A DNA stretch of 64,000 bases from Paragordius varius (Eukaryota; Nematomorpha): contig OZ176052.1 in the NCBI GenBank assembly GCA_964247055.1, positions 10,416,001 to 10,480,000 on the forward strand. The letters are read 5' to 3'. Under the pieces are notes generated by a model, which saw nothing but the letters and a program-made list of their open reading frames with translations, had not been told where the DNA came from and ran no database searches. Positions within the stretch are counted from its first letter, which is position 1, and each line of letters opens with the position of its first letter. Shown here piece after piece: positions 1-12,544 of the stretch. Both the position numbers and the translations under genes were made by a program.

Positions 1-321
1 TAGCTGTGTATAGCAATCATATAACATATTTTTCCATTAAAACACATATTTTTGGCTATAATAGATTTTTTACGATATATTTTTTTATTTATTATGTAAA
101 TGGAAAGTTAACCAAAATGACATAATAAAATATTTTGTTTTTTTTTTAATTTAACTCAAAAACAATAAAAACACATTTTAATGTTCTATTTTATAATTTT
201 ATATTATTAAAAATTTAGTCAGACAGCAGTCTAAAGTTTTGTTCTTATCAATTTAATGTTTTAATTATAAAGTTTGAATCCAATTTATCTACTGTTTTTC
301 TTATAATTTTTAATATCGGGA

Positions 322-328
322 TATAAAA
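322..328 (+). promoter_or_regulatory. TATA-like box of the serpin gene
   Basis: A TATAAAA stretch lies about 35-40 bases before the serpin start codon, so a start site 25-30 bases downstream would leave a leader of only about 10 bases. In such A+T-rich DNA a chance match is easy, so this is tentative. Confidence 0.3.
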
Positions 329-361
329 ACAATCTTTTTTCGGTCAAATCATTGAAACAAT

Positions 362-3300
362 ATGAATCACGTGCTACTTTTAACCATTATTGCTATATGC
401 CATATTCCCTTAATTTCAGCGTTCCCAAGGGTAAAGAAAGCAGATCCCGATCATGCTTTGGCCTGTGACCTTTTTAAAAAAATGTTCTTTCCACCCACGA
501 GTAATGTCGAAGATTACACATCTAATGTGAATTTATTTTTTTCACCTATAAGCATACGTCAGGTTTTGTCGATCCTTATGTTAGGTAGCGATGAAAAAAC
601 CCTTAAACAATTGACTTCATTGCTTTTAAGAAATCTCACTCATCCCGAATTGAAAAGAAGTATATCTCAAAGATTAAAAAGTAGTCTTGCATCACACCCG
701 CCCAGCATTGCAATCGAAAATCAAAATGGGATATTTGTTGATGCAAAAATGTCTCTGAATCCCGACTTTAAAGCCAATGTTCACCGATACTTCCCTGCCA
801 TTGTTCAAAATTTGAATATATCCCAGGATCCAAAGGCAGCCGAAACAAAGATAAATGAGATTGTTTCCAACGCTACTAGAAATAAAATCACCACCATTCT
901 TCCTTCTGGTGTATTGACCCCTGATACGCGTATGGTAGTCACCAATTCCATATATTTCAATGGTATATGGGCCAATCAATTTAATAAAAGGTATTATGGA
1001 TAGCATATTTATACCATATATATGTTGGCAATTATGAAGATTTGTAAAGGGAATAGTTTAAAATATATTTAAATTAACCACACTAATTTAGTCGCGTTTT
1101 AGGGATTCGAAACGGAGATTACCAGTTTTTATATTATCGTCAAAAAATCATAAAAACGCCGTGCCTTTGTAACATTTTATTTTTATACAACGTCACCTGC
1201 TTTTAATTTATAAATGGATCTAACATTATTTTCAAGTTTTTATGTACTCTGATCTTTATTATATTCAAATTATTGGTTTTCATAAAAATAGAGTAGAAAA
1301 TGTTTAGCTAAAACATTAGACAAAATTGTTGGAAAAGGAACATTTGTTAAAACCGTTTTTAAAAATATAAACATATGTTAAAGATTATAAATCATGGCAT
1401 ATAGCCTACGCTCACAACAGGCTTTAGACCTCGCATTAAATGATTATTTCATGTTAATGATAATGTACACTTCGATTTTATATAAAGTCTTAGTTCAAGA
1501 TAATTGTTTAAATATCACCCACGCACTTACTGGTATTCTGGTAATTTTAAAGCCTTTATAATGAACCAAAAAAATTAAATATTATGAGAAAACTAATGAT
1601 AACTACAATATTTTTAATTTAAAAAAGTGTCTAGCTGCGGATATTAAGCCATGTATTATTCCAATATTTTGGTTCAGTTTAGGGGTTCCTATACTTTAAA
1701 AGAGTTAAAAAATATATTTTTAAGATATTACTTTAAATCCATTGTCCCATTAGCACCTTTGAGTGATGCTTGCCTTAAAGGGTGGATTAGTTGATGTTAA
1801 CTTAATCTTAATGGCCAGATACACTATATCTTAGGTAGGATTGGATTAAAAATCTTATAAATTGCAGAGATGTTGCTTAAGAAGATTCATATACATTATA
1901 AGGTAATTTTTTTGTAATTCACAAACTACCTTTATTAACTTTGTGCCATTAGATTTTTAAAAATTATTTTACTAACGAACTTTTTTAACGTTATTTACAA
2001 ATATAATTTAATATATTAACGTAGAATCAATGAAAAGGTTCTCATTATTCATCAGAGAAGCTGAGATAATTAATCTGACCCAACACCAATTGTCTTGATT
2101 TTTCTGAATATAAAATTTCATAAAATTTGTATTTTATGTATATCTATATACATGTTTTATACTCTAGTGAAACCAAAATGGGAACCTTTAACACTGAAAA
2201 AAATGGAAATCAATCAATGTTATTCATGAACAGCCGAAGGCGCATGCCATATGTCCGTGAAGAAATTGATATAAATGGAACACCAAAGGAAATTCAAATT
2301 GGTAAGTTAGATTATGGCAATGGAAAAGTTTCCATGTACATTATAAAACCCGGTGTTAATGCAACACTCTCTCAAATCGTAAATGCTCTAACACCAAATG
2401 TATTGGCTAATAAAGTTTTTCAACTCCCAAACAACCAAGACGTCATTTTATCAATCCCAACTTTTAACATAAGTTATGAAGATAAACTTAAAAACAAGTT
2501 GGAAGCCTTGGGTGTTACTGATTTATTTAGGTAAGTTTAATTGCTTTTAACCCTATTATTATTAAATTAAATGGATATTGTTCTAACAATTTATCGGGTT
2601 TTTTGAATGTTTCGAATTTAAGCAAACCGTAGTTGATACAAACGGATCCCATATGCATGCCAGTGAAGGACAAATTATAAAAACTTAGCTGTTTTTAAAT
2701 ATTCATATGAGGAGAGTATATAGAATATCTGACTTGCGAGCAAAATATTAGTTTAAACAATTCCACAGTCTATTTATATTATTTATATGTAACTATACAC
2801 CCGTATTTATCCTACAGAGTTGAGTTAATCATAATTCATATTAATTATTCAATTTAAAAAATATTTTTTTTACAAGCCAATATTTTAAATTTTGGATGAG
2901 TCATGGATTGTTTATTTTAAATGTATAATTTATGCAATAAGTTTGTAGGTACAGATTTATAAAAGAATCTAATATTTTAATAACAAACGAATATGTCAAT
3001 AATTACCAACTCCAGCCATAACGCGATTAAATCTAAAAAAAAACAAATTCGAAAAATAAAAAAAGTAAAGTATATAACATTTTTTAACTGATTAAAAATT
3101 TTTCTGCATAAGCCACAAATTTATAATTTTATTTAACAAACACCTTTAGTATGCAAGCCGATTTATCTAACATGGTTAAACCAAAAACAGGTGGTCAAGA
3201 ATTGTACGTTGATGAAATATACCACAAAGCCCGACTACAAGTCAATGAGGAAGGCGCCATCGCAAGTGCCGCCTCAGCTGCTGTCATAATGGCTAAATCG

Positions 3301-3408
3301 TTCCCTATCACGCATAAATTTGTGGTGGATAAACCCTTCTTATTTTTGATAGCTGAAAAAACGCACAATGATATCTTGTTTATGGGCTCATTTTCGGGAA
3401 ATTATTAG
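362..3408 (+). CDS. Secreted serpin (serine protease inhibitor)
   Basis: Three exons, 362-990, 2168-2530 and 3150-3408, with GT..AG introns of 1177 and 619 bp; both junctions split a Ser codon in the same phase. The predicted protein is 416 aa, a usual length for a secreted serpin. It opens with a signal peptide (MNHVLLLTIIAICHIPLISA). Family marks seen: NLFFSPISI near residue 55, TNSIYFNGIWANQF at the end of exon 1, and HKARLQVNEEGAIASAASAA, the strand 5A and hinge region, in exon 3, followed by KPFLFLI and ILFMGSF. The small-residue hinge suits an inhibitory serpin. Counting from the hinge Gly as P15 puts Lys-Ser at P1-P1', which predicts trypsin-like targets; the loop is about two residues longer than in antitrypsin, so P1 could shift. 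AATAAA at 3571-3576 is a likely poly(A) signal. Homology is clear; target specificity is inference. Confidence 0.93.
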
Positions 3409-3576
3409 CAAAGTTTTACGACTAAGTAGTCCTCAAATATGCAAATTTTTATATGCTCTCTAATCACAACTATTACCAATGCCTAAATTTTTTCAAAACA
3501 TCTTAAAAGTTTCATAACAATCTTGTAAATTCCAAAAAACACTACAATTATTACTTGTCTTATATTTATAAATAAA

Positions 3577-4205
3577 TTATATGATTATTTTTTTTATCAA
3601 CTAACCCTTTATCAGCAAAAATATTGTTTAGGGTTTATATAAATATTAAATCCTGATTTCAGATTCCTATCTTTACATATTTTCAAGAACGCACGATATT
3701 TTTTCGTTATACGTATAGAACAGGGTAGCCAAACGGACGACTTCGTGACCGCAAAATATAAAACATGATCGCCTGAAAATTTTTTATGTAAATATATATT
3801 TGCATAGAATTTTTTATTCCACAAAATTATAATTCATTTTCAATTTATTTTTCTTTTGTGTTTTAATTTACGTGTTAATATATTTAACTAAGCTAATTTA
3901 TTATCCTTATATTTACATATGTAATATTCGAGCTTTAAATCATTTTTGATTGTAGAAAATAGTTTAAATTAACAAAAAAACAGAAGCAGGTAATTTTTAA
4001 ACTTATATTTTAGTATGATTCAAAATTCAAGCCAGAAAATTGCTTAAATGTACTTGTTTGATATGCAACTCCACCATGGCTTTGCATAAAAATGCAAACG
4101 TGCAAATATATTTTACTACCTTCACATGAACTATCAAAAATACGATTCAATTCGCAAAATCATATTGAAAGAAACACAGCAAGGTAGTTAGGGTAATTCC
4201 TTAGG
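3577..4205. other. No gene seen
   Basis: A+T-rich spacer after the serpin poly(A) signal. Short open frames here have no recognisable protein features or coding-like composition. Confidence 0.5.
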
Positions 4206-4209
4206 TCGA

Positions 4210-4745
4210 GTTGAATTCTTTGGAAATTAAAATGACTAGTTCCCTCTACTTGTCTCTTTCCCATGCTATTTCCTTTAATTTACTGATACTACGATCTTTA
4301 CAGTGTCCAGCCATCTTAACATTCGTCTTCTTTTTTTCTGTTTCCCTTTAACTTTACCAAAAATCAAATCCTTTCAAGGGTTGTAATTCTTAAAATGTGC
4401 CTTATGTACGTAAACCTTTTTATTATAGGTCCTATTAAGTTATTCTCAATATTTAATTTGTCTTATTGTTTTATTCTTAACCTTGTCAGACCATCTTATA
4501 TTCATTCTCCCGCAACACCACATTATGCTGCAATCCTTTTTTATCATACAGTTTTAATGTCCAACTTTCTGTAACATAAGTCGCTACCGGAAAAACCATG
4601 CATTTCATTTCACTTAAGTTTTCACAGTGATATTTTTACTTTTCCTTAATTTATATGCTATGCGGCGTTTAATATCTGGCCAAGCAGATCTATTAAAGAG
4701 CCTAAGAATAGGATTTCACTTACTACTACCGGAGGGTCGTCTAGG
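4210..4745 (-). mobile_element. Decayed non-LTR retrotransposon (LINE), 3' end of the RT ORF
   Basis: Read on the minus strand, fragments in different frames match the C-terminal tail common to many LINE reverse transcriptases: MVFPVATYVTESWTLK (about 4595-4550), then RMNIRWSDKVKNK (about 4510), RHILRI (about 4405), GKQKKRRRMLRWLD (about 4355-4310) and SKLKEIAWERDK (about 4280-4245). The order and spacing are those of the region after the RT domain (thumb and linker). The frame changes repeatedly and stops intervene, so this is an old dead copy. No upstream RT core is visible, so it is 5' truncated. The clade (RTE, CR1 or Jockey-like) cannot be settled from this piece. Confidence 0.7.
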
Positions 4746-5329
4746 GTTATATTAGGTTTGTTTTTTAAAAAATTATAATTTTGGTTCTCCTAGTATTAAG
4801 GTTCAATCCATATTATACAAGCTTATATTATTAAATACAGCAAAAATAAAATAATCCATAATCCACAAATATCAGAAATCTTAATAAAAAACAACAAATC
4901 TTTTCAGAACGGAGAAATTGGGAAAGAATTATTAAAACTTATGAAGTCCTGTTTGAAAATTATGAAGACCAAAAGAATATTATGGAAATAAAAATCTTAG
5001 ACCTTTGAAACACAATTATGCAGTGAGGTGAAGATCTTTAGAATCTTACCGAAATTTTACATGTATTAATCTTGATGTCCATTATTTAAAACCTGGTGTG
5101 ATAATCAATAAAATCTGGTAATCACAAAAATCTTTGCCTAGCCTAGAGCTAAAAATCCATTTTTTAGTTTCCTCATCTAAAATTACTTGCAAGTACAACT
5201 GATCCACTATAAATTTAATCAATTGAATAATGTAAATGTTTTAGTATTACTGATTAGAAACGGTCTTCTGAATCAACATTATGTATTTGATAAAATTAAG
5301 ATTATATACAAAAATAACTACTCAAAAAT

Positions 5330-5516
5330 AATCATTTTTTAAAATATTCCGTTTAAAATGGCACTCGCTAGTCACCCTAATCCGTAAATAGAGATATGTA
5401 TTTGCATCATTAGTGTTAAAGTGTTAAATGATTCTTTTAAAACTTAATATTCATATGTGCCCGCGTGATTTTCTTCCCAAAAAGTAGCCTGCGGGAAAAA
5501 AGGTTGGTTACCCTGG
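5330..5516 (-). mobile_element. Truncated hAT-type MITE, family R4
   Basis: Reverse complement begins CAGGGTAACCAACC and follows the copy at 33098 for about 180 bases (TTTTTTCCCGCAGGCTAC, then the tract around TAGTCACCC). Only one end is present. Confidence 0.5.
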
Positions 5517-6954
5517 TATGGAAATTTGACTTTACACAATCATATTTGAATTATCAAAATAACCAGAGCTTTGCTCCACATTTGTACATAAATCTATTTT
5601 TAATTAATTTTTTTTCGATATATAAAAGGTTAGATAAAATTATATAAAATTTTATAATATTTTTTTAAAATGTTACTACGCTAAAGATACCAAATGGTAT
5701 ATTGTTTAATTAAATGGAATATGCCGGCAAAATGGCCCGCAAAAATAAATGAATTAAAAATTCAAACAGATTTGTCATTTCTCTAAAGCAGAAGTTTAAC
5801 AATAACAATTCTAATATTGTTATAACCCTAAACGCTTCGTTTTAGAGTAAGTTCTGTTTCAAGATGCCAATTATATAAAATTATAATAACTCCCAAATTT
5901 TAATTGCATGATCAGCTTATTTATACATCATATTATGACTAAACGATTTTCCAAAAACTAGGAAATATTAAGCATAATAAATCATTCTTTTATTATTTTG
6001 TATAAGTTTAAAGCCTAATTTTTTAGATTATTATCTTGTATTTACAGTTCTTTGCCTCAAACGTCAATTAACTGAAAATAAAAATATATGTTTTAATTCA
6101 TAGGAACAGAATTTAAATAAGGGTTCGCGGTAAAAAGGCCCATTTGTAAATTTTAATATTATGTGTATGCTAAAATGTATATGAATATATTTGACATGAT
6201 AATCGAAAAACATACTTAACATTTTTTCTGATTTAGACTTTATTCTTTGACCTCATTCCTATGGCATATCTCTTTTACAGTAATCATATTCTTACACATA
6301 TGAAGTATGTAAAATTGTGTATTGTTTATAGGGAAAATAAATTAATTGTATATAAATAGTTTCGTCTTTTTTTGCTTATAATACACAATGCAATTCAAAC
6401 CAGGAGTCCTTAACGCATATGCGTTTGCGGGCGCCACTTTCGACTTAAAAATCAGATGGGCCACATTTTAAAAGCTTAGGCGTATGGATATCAATAAATT
6501 TTTTTAGATTGCATGAGACTGTAAAAAAATACGAGGGCAATCTAACATCCATTTAATGTACCAATTTTTTTATAGTTATTCCGTTGCCTAAATTCAAGAA
6601 GACTAATCCAATGTTAAATAAATGGTCTCTCCCAACATCATAAAAATCTACATTAGAAGAAGATATGTATATTAGCATGTTATATAGCCCTATGAAAATG
6701 AAAATTTGCCTAATAATAGATAATATTCATATGTGAAAGCTAATGAGTTTTTTATCTATGATAATATTAAAACGCTTAGACAAAAATTGGTGATGCTTTA
6801 TCTATAAATGCTAATTGGCAATTTATATAAAACACTTAAATTCCATTTCCTATATTACTTATAATTTAAAGAATAAAGCAGATTGCAATTACCACAAACT
6901 TACAATAAAATACAAATAAATTGATTCCAAAACAGAAATAAAAAGTTGTTTAAG
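5517..6954. other. No gene seen
   Basis: A+T-rich spacer. A GC-richer patch at about 6400-6470 (CAGGAGTCC..., GCGGGCGCC) resembles a solo hAT-type terminus but has no partner end. Confidence 0.4.
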
Positions 6955-7174
6955 CCAGAGGTATCCAACCCGCGGCCGATGAAAAAATCTGAAATCCATA
7001 ATTTACAAATGAGGCCTAAAACAGTTGAATAAAATTGATATAAACAAATACTAAGAAAAAATTGTTATAAAGGGATCTTACACTCTTATGTTTAATATCT
7101 ATACTCATGCCCATGCATAAATGCCTGCCGGATAAGAATATAGTTCGCAAAGCCATTTGTGTTGGCCAGCCCTG
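6955..7174 (+). mobile_element. Small hAT-type MITE
   Basis: Starts CAGAGGTATCCAACCCG and ends GTTGGCCAGCCCTG, imperfect inverted termini typical of hAT miniature elements. The flanking octamers (GTTTAAGC and GTTTCAAT) match at only 5 of 8 positions, so the insertion is old or an end is misplaced. Confidence 0.45.
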
Positions 7175-8639
7175 GTTTCAATACTATATCAGTTGTTGCT
7201 ATTCAAATTCATTTGTAACAAACACGAGCATAATTTTTCAATTTTCCGGTCACACTTTTCTGTAACTCAGATAAAACAAAAGTCTCTTTCATAATCATTA
7301 TTGGCAATTATGTAAAAGCTTTAATATTTAAGCCTATTTTATTAGGTCTTGAATCCAGTGGCAAATTCAAAAAAGACCCGTTGATACCAGTATAGCTCAG
7401 TTAACACTTTTCAATCTGCTTTAGATTTTGGGCCCTATAAGTTACTTACACAGTTATTACCACTTTGTGGTTTGAAACAGAGCATATCTGTGGCAAGATT
7501 TTTGATTACAAAACTTTTGTCTTTGATTTAGTATATAAATTGTATTTATAAAATTTTAAACACAATTAATGTTAGGCATCATCGTATTTTAGAAATTGTT
7601 TTTTTACAAATAACCTAACTTTTTACAACATTTACAACATGCTTAAAAATACCCTAAAATAAACAACAGTATAATTTAGTAATTTTGAACGATTTTTAAT
7701 AAATTTTTATTGGTATAATTTATCGGTCACGGTCAATTTCGACAACATTAACCGATTTTAATGTCCAAAAATGTTGAATATTGCCAAAAGCACTATGAGA
7801 ATACTGATACAATTTTTATCTATCGGGATATTTTTTATAACACCGATTTCGTCAACTGTGTAGGTATCCCAACAATTGCTATAACGAGACGATGGTTATA
7901 CAGAAGATGCTTTACCAAGTGATTTTTATACAGGTTATTTCTTTCATAAAACAAAATATGGGCATTAGACAAAGCATATAAATATATGTTTTCAGGAATA
8001 AACATTTATTTTGACGGGTGTATCTTTTGGCGCTTAAAGGCTGAGTTTTACATGGCCACTTTTAAATGAAGCAAAATTCGTTAATATAACCTGGACTCTG
8101 GAAAATTGCTTTAACACCAATATTTTGTCCACAATTTTAGTCTCAATTTAAGGGCAAGAAAATGGTTGTCCTTCAAGAACATCGGTGAAAAAGAAAAAAC
8201 TATGTCTTAAAAGAGCTGTGAGCCTTTTGATGATTGAGTAAAATGCATAAGCTTTTCTAATTATAAAATGAAAATAATTTTATCAAGTATAAAGAAGCCG
8301 AGCCCCTTTTTAAGATTAGGCCCACAGTTCTCACCACGTATATATTTTTTGAAAATCATCAACTACTTAAATTTGAAAGACGTATCGAGAAAACGTATAG
8401 CCGAAATCGATTTCAAAATTTACTTGTTTTATTCTTTTACTAATGTGCCTAGGGTGACTAAGCCGGTTTTTTTAAATACCTCTTCCTTTTAGTCCCACAT
8501 CTATAAAAAATAGGATTTTTAGTAAAATTGGTTATTTCAGAACAGTAGTTGGTTTACTCGTTTAAACTCTGGGGCAGAAAACTATCCACAAATGTCATCG
8601 CATTTAAAATGATAAAAATATAATAGAGCGTTAGTATTT
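7175..8639. other. No gene seen
   Basis: A+T-rich spacer with only short open frames and no recognised repeat ends. Confidence 0.4.
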
Positions 8640-8757
8640 TATGAACACAACAAGCAAACAACTGTTTAATATGTTAAAATAACAATTTGAATTCTCAATT
8701 TATTAAAGTAAACTATATCCAAAATTTTCGATACACGCGGGTATCTTTTTCAATGGA

Positions 8758-9923
8758 TTAACACTTGGATACAACACATTCATTTTAGTCCTTGGATTCA
8801 AGGGGGTAGTTGAATACCCCAGGTTTGTTTAAAATTAAATTTTTTAAAAAATATGGAAGGAATCGAAACCTTGGCAAAAATCTGCACTTATATAACATTA
8901 ATAAATCGGAATATATAAAAAATTTATTCAAAAATACCTCATATTACTTATTTTAACACGTTGATTCAAATTGGGGTATCTAAATACCCCAGACTAAATT
9001 TAAATTTATATTTTTAAAAAACTATTGAAGGAAACGGTCCCAATTTAAATTTATGCCTCTATCCTAATAATAATTATATAAATATGCCAAAATATCTTAA
9101 TAAAATTTTGTTTTGAAAAAAAAATTCCATGTCAAACTACTTCGACGCCATTTTTATTTTACAAAATTTTTGCAAAATATCATCTTCATTTAATTTTAAG
9201 GGTAATAAAGCTAATTTTTTATTTAAATTACATCCAACATTGATAGAATTAGAAAGAACGGTTTATTTTGTATTATTTTTTGATTTTATAATTTGACACA
9301 TGTCACGTTGACAATTTTTTACCTTTCAGTTTCAGCTTAAAATAAGTAACATCAAATATTTTTGAATAATTTTTTTTATATATTTCGGCTTATTAATATT
9401 ATATAATTGCAAAATTTTGTCATGGTTTCGATTCCTTTAATACTTTTTAAAGTATTTTATTTTAAATAGGCCTGGGGTATTTAACTACCCCAATTTCATT
9501 CGAAGGACAAAAATGACTGTGTTGTATCCAAGTGTTAAGCTAAAACCGAAATGTAAAAATTTGATCAACGTGACATATGTTCATGGTAAAATTATAAATT
9601 AATACAAAATAAACCGCTTTTCTATTTATATCAATGTTAGATGTAATTTAAATAAAAAATTAGCTTTAATTTTACACTTAATAATTAAATGAAGAAGATA
9701 TTTTTCAAAAAATTTGTTAAATAAAATGGCGTCAAAGTAGTTTGAATATTAAACTTTTTTTTTCAAAACAAAATTTTATTTAGATAATTTGGCATATTTA
9801 TATAATTTTTATTAGGATAGAAGCATAAATTTAAATTGGGACCGTTTCACTTAGTAGTTTTAAAATCCTATCTTAAATTTAGTCTGGAGTATTTAGATAC
9901 CCCAATTTGAATCGAAGTGTTAA
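8758..9923 (+). mobile_element. TTAA-type MITE (piggyBac-like), itself interrupted
   Basis: Bounded by TTAA at 8758-8761 and 9920-9923. Left end TTAACACTTGGATACAAC, right end ATCGAAGTGTTAA. Without the inner insertion (8953-9538) it is about 576 bp, the same size as the inner copy. No open frame is present, so it is non-autonomous. The TTAA target and terminal match suggest the piggyBac superfamily; no transposase source is in the window. Confidence 0.75.
8953..9538 (-). mobile_element. Inner TTAA-type MITE copy, inverted
   Basis: Flanked by TTAA at 8953-8956 and 9535-9538, with about 578 bp between. It is inverted relative to its host copy and sits in a TTAA within that copy: sequence on either side (CTTATTTTAA / GCTAAAACC) rejoins to match uninterrupted copies, such as the one at 55594. 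Confidence 0.75.
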
Positions 9924-10340
9924 CTAAAACAATAGAAAATAATAATACGATATAATTAAAACAAAATTTGAAAAATATAATTATTAATTATGATAACAAA
10001 AAAATGCAAAGTTTGTGTCCATGTGTATTGTTTTTTTTCTGGAATGAAATCTTAAAAGAAACAGATTACTTTAAAATATTTACTCCTCCAAGAAAAAAAC
10101 AATAACACATGGACATACACTTTGCATTTTTTTATCATAATTTATAATTATATTTTTCAAATTTTGCTTTAATTATATTATTATTTTCTTTTGTTTTAGT
10201 TAATCCATTGAAAAAGATCCTTCCATGTATCGAAATTTTGGATATAGTTTAATTTAATTTTTTATTTTAACATAATATATTCGTTTTCGTTGACAATATA
10301 TAAAGGTTTAATATGGTTGAAAAATATAAATAATTAACAT

Positions 10341-10905
10341 TACACTTGGATACAACACATTCATTTCAGTCCTTAGATAATTGAGATAGTTGGATATCCC
10401 AGGCCTGCTAAATTAAATAATCCAAAAAATGGAATGAATTAAAACCATGGCAAAAATTTGCACTTTTATAACATTAATGAACCGAAATATATAGAATATC
10501 ATCAAAACTTGCCATTACTTATTTTAAGGTAAAATTTCATGGTTTATATTTAGTAAACATGACATGTGTGAATTAGCTAAATTTAAAAATAATACAAAAA
10601 CTAATTTCTCTGTTTTTATCAATGTTAGATGTGATATAAAAAACCTACTTTCATTTAGCTTTATAATCAAATAAACACAATATTTTGCAAAAATGTTGCA
10701 AAATAAAAATAGCGTTGAAGTAGTTTGAAATGGTTTTTTTAAAACTATTTTTTTAGATATTCGGCTTATTTATATAAATTTTATTAGGATAGAAGCATAA
10801 ATTTAGATTGGGACTTTTCTTTCAATGGTATTTTAAAAATTTTAACATAAATAAAGTTCAGAGTATTTAGATCCCCAAATTTTATGCCAAATTTTATGTT
10901 AACAT
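10341..10905 (+). mobile_element. Degenerate TTAA-type MITE copy
   Basis: Begins ACACTTGGATACAACACA and carries the family interior (AACATGACATGTGTG, GATAGAAGCATAAATTTA). The right end decays near 10870-10905. Older than the 8.7-9.9 kb copies. Confidence 0.6.
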
Positions 10906-10991
10906 GTGTAAACTCTCATATGAAAATCGTCTGCTACAAAGATTTTGCGCCTCAATAAATTCAAAGTGAAGTATTTAAAAATTTAGCTCCA

Positions 10992-12474
10992 ATGATTAAT
11001 CGCAAGCTAGCCAATATTAATGTTAATCATCAGCGCATATTTAATAAAATTCATACTAGTAGAATTTTCCACATGGATATGTGTAGAAATAGTATATGGT
11101 AAATTAAATTTTATTTTAAAGGTTACTGACTATATCTTCCTCAATGTTTTCTATTTATGACACATATTCACTAAAAAGTTGTCATACTGTTGCAAACACA
11201 AAAAACGACAGGTGAGGTTATATTTACATGATAGAAAATGTTTATGGTGGCCTCTTGATACCGGTCTTTTTGTGTCCAACAACTCTAATACTTTGCATAT
11301 TTGGGACACTAAAAATTTAAAGATTGTCGAAAAATATGATTTTGATAACATTTATGATATGGATATAGGAAACATCAATACGCTTATTGCTGGTAATATT
11401 TAGTTATTTTATCAAATTTATATTTTAAAATTTTGTGTAATAACATTTTTATTATAGTTTCATGTCCAAACTCTGTTAATTTGGTTGATTTGAGCATTGG
11501 TTCTTCGATGCATACTTTACGGTCCCCGTCATTTATAGGTTTTGGTCTTGTTCATTGGTCTCAGATATCAAGAAATTTACTTTGTTCCACCTCAAAAAAT
11601 AATATATTATTTTGGGATATACGCAATTCTAGTCATCCCTTGATGCAAACAGCTTTAAGTATTTATTTTTTATTCGTAATAAATACTAAAATATAACCCA
11701 AAGTATTTTTGGTATATAACCTTTCACTGATTTCTAAGTTTAATTGCATTTCATCAATGTTGTTTAAAACTCTTCCTTTTAATATTCAATAATATTATAT
11801 TTTAGTTAAAGATGGGCGGTTTAAGTAATGAAAGATTTGTTATAGTTTTACAAAATGAACATCGTTTATTGATGTTTAAGGAGATGTAAAAAAGAGATTT
11901 ACCGATAAATTTTTTTAGGAGTATGTAATGTTTGTTGAATATTTAGATGGAAACGAGGAAATAATAGCCCTAAATAGTAGCACTGATTCACAATTTTATG
12001 GATTTTTAACACAAAACGGTATATTTTATTTATTCGATGTTTTGGCTCATTCCATATTACCTTTGGTAAATTAGAGATTTAATTTCCAAGGATTTAAACA
12101 TTGACTTATTTGAAATGGAATTAAATGCCCTTATACCGACCACAAGCAATGTTCATAGATTGCGAACATTTTCATTTCTCTCTCATAATTATATGGTCAT
12201 TCCTCATTCAAATAAGTTAATTTTAGTGGAATATGATTCGTTCTCAAATAAAAATGGGGATGACAAAACGGTTGATTTTTTGACTGGAAATATTCGAATT
12301 AATGCTAAACCAAAAAGTGGAAAGACCCATTATAAATCAATAAGATTGATTGATTCCATACAAGGTTATCATTTTGGTGATATTACATGCGTCTTAAATA
12401 ATAACGGACAAAACCCTCACATTTTTTATACTGCCTCCGACGATGCTAGCATAATGGAATGGTCAATAATCTAA
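10992..12474 (+). CDS. ERCC8: CSA-type WD40 repeat protein (DNA excision repair protein ERCC-8)
   Basis: Exons 10992-11098, 11122-11211, 11235-11392, 11458-11675, 11919-12065 and 12091-12474; predicted 367 aa, against 396 for human CSA. Landmarks match CSA in order: LLTISSSMFSIYD (first blade), CLWWPLDTGLF then LHIWDTKNL (CSA has WYPHDTGMF, LKVWDTNTL), LVHWS...NNILFWDIRNSS, and the final blade IFYTASDDASIMEW. CSA is the substrate receptor of the DDB1-CUL4 ubiquitin ligase in transcription-coupled repair (family knowledge). Three introns are only 23, 23 and 25 bp (11099-11121, 11212-11234, 12066-12090). The join 11675/11919 is the weakest: phase fits, but the open stretch 11806-11885 might supply another exon. 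The usual N-terminal DDB1-binding helix is not seen, so a further 5' exon may exist. The gene is convergent with the next one, with 70 bp between stop codons. Confidence 0.8.
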
Positions 12475-12544
12475 ATGCAAGTAAAATAGTTTTAATATAT
12501 GAATTAGCAATTATTTATTTTAGTTTACAATTTTATATCATTTA

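Larger units (their letters stand above)
8640..10290. mobile_element. Old palindromic (foldback) element, split by a TTAA insertion
   Basis: The stretch about 8675-8757 is the inverted copy of about 10196-10285 (CCATTGAAAAAGAT and TATCGAAA..TTTTGGATATAG in both). The part at 9924-10060 is the inverted copy of about 10060-10195, centred near 10060 (GCAAAGTTTGTGTCCATG against CATGGACATACACTTTGC). Removing the inserted block 8758-9923 restores one continuous palindrome. Exact outer ends were not found. Confidence 0.7.

Noticed and set aside
692-1006. Open frame of 104 codons on the minus strand
   Set aside because: Lies opposite serpin exon 1 and has no features of its own.
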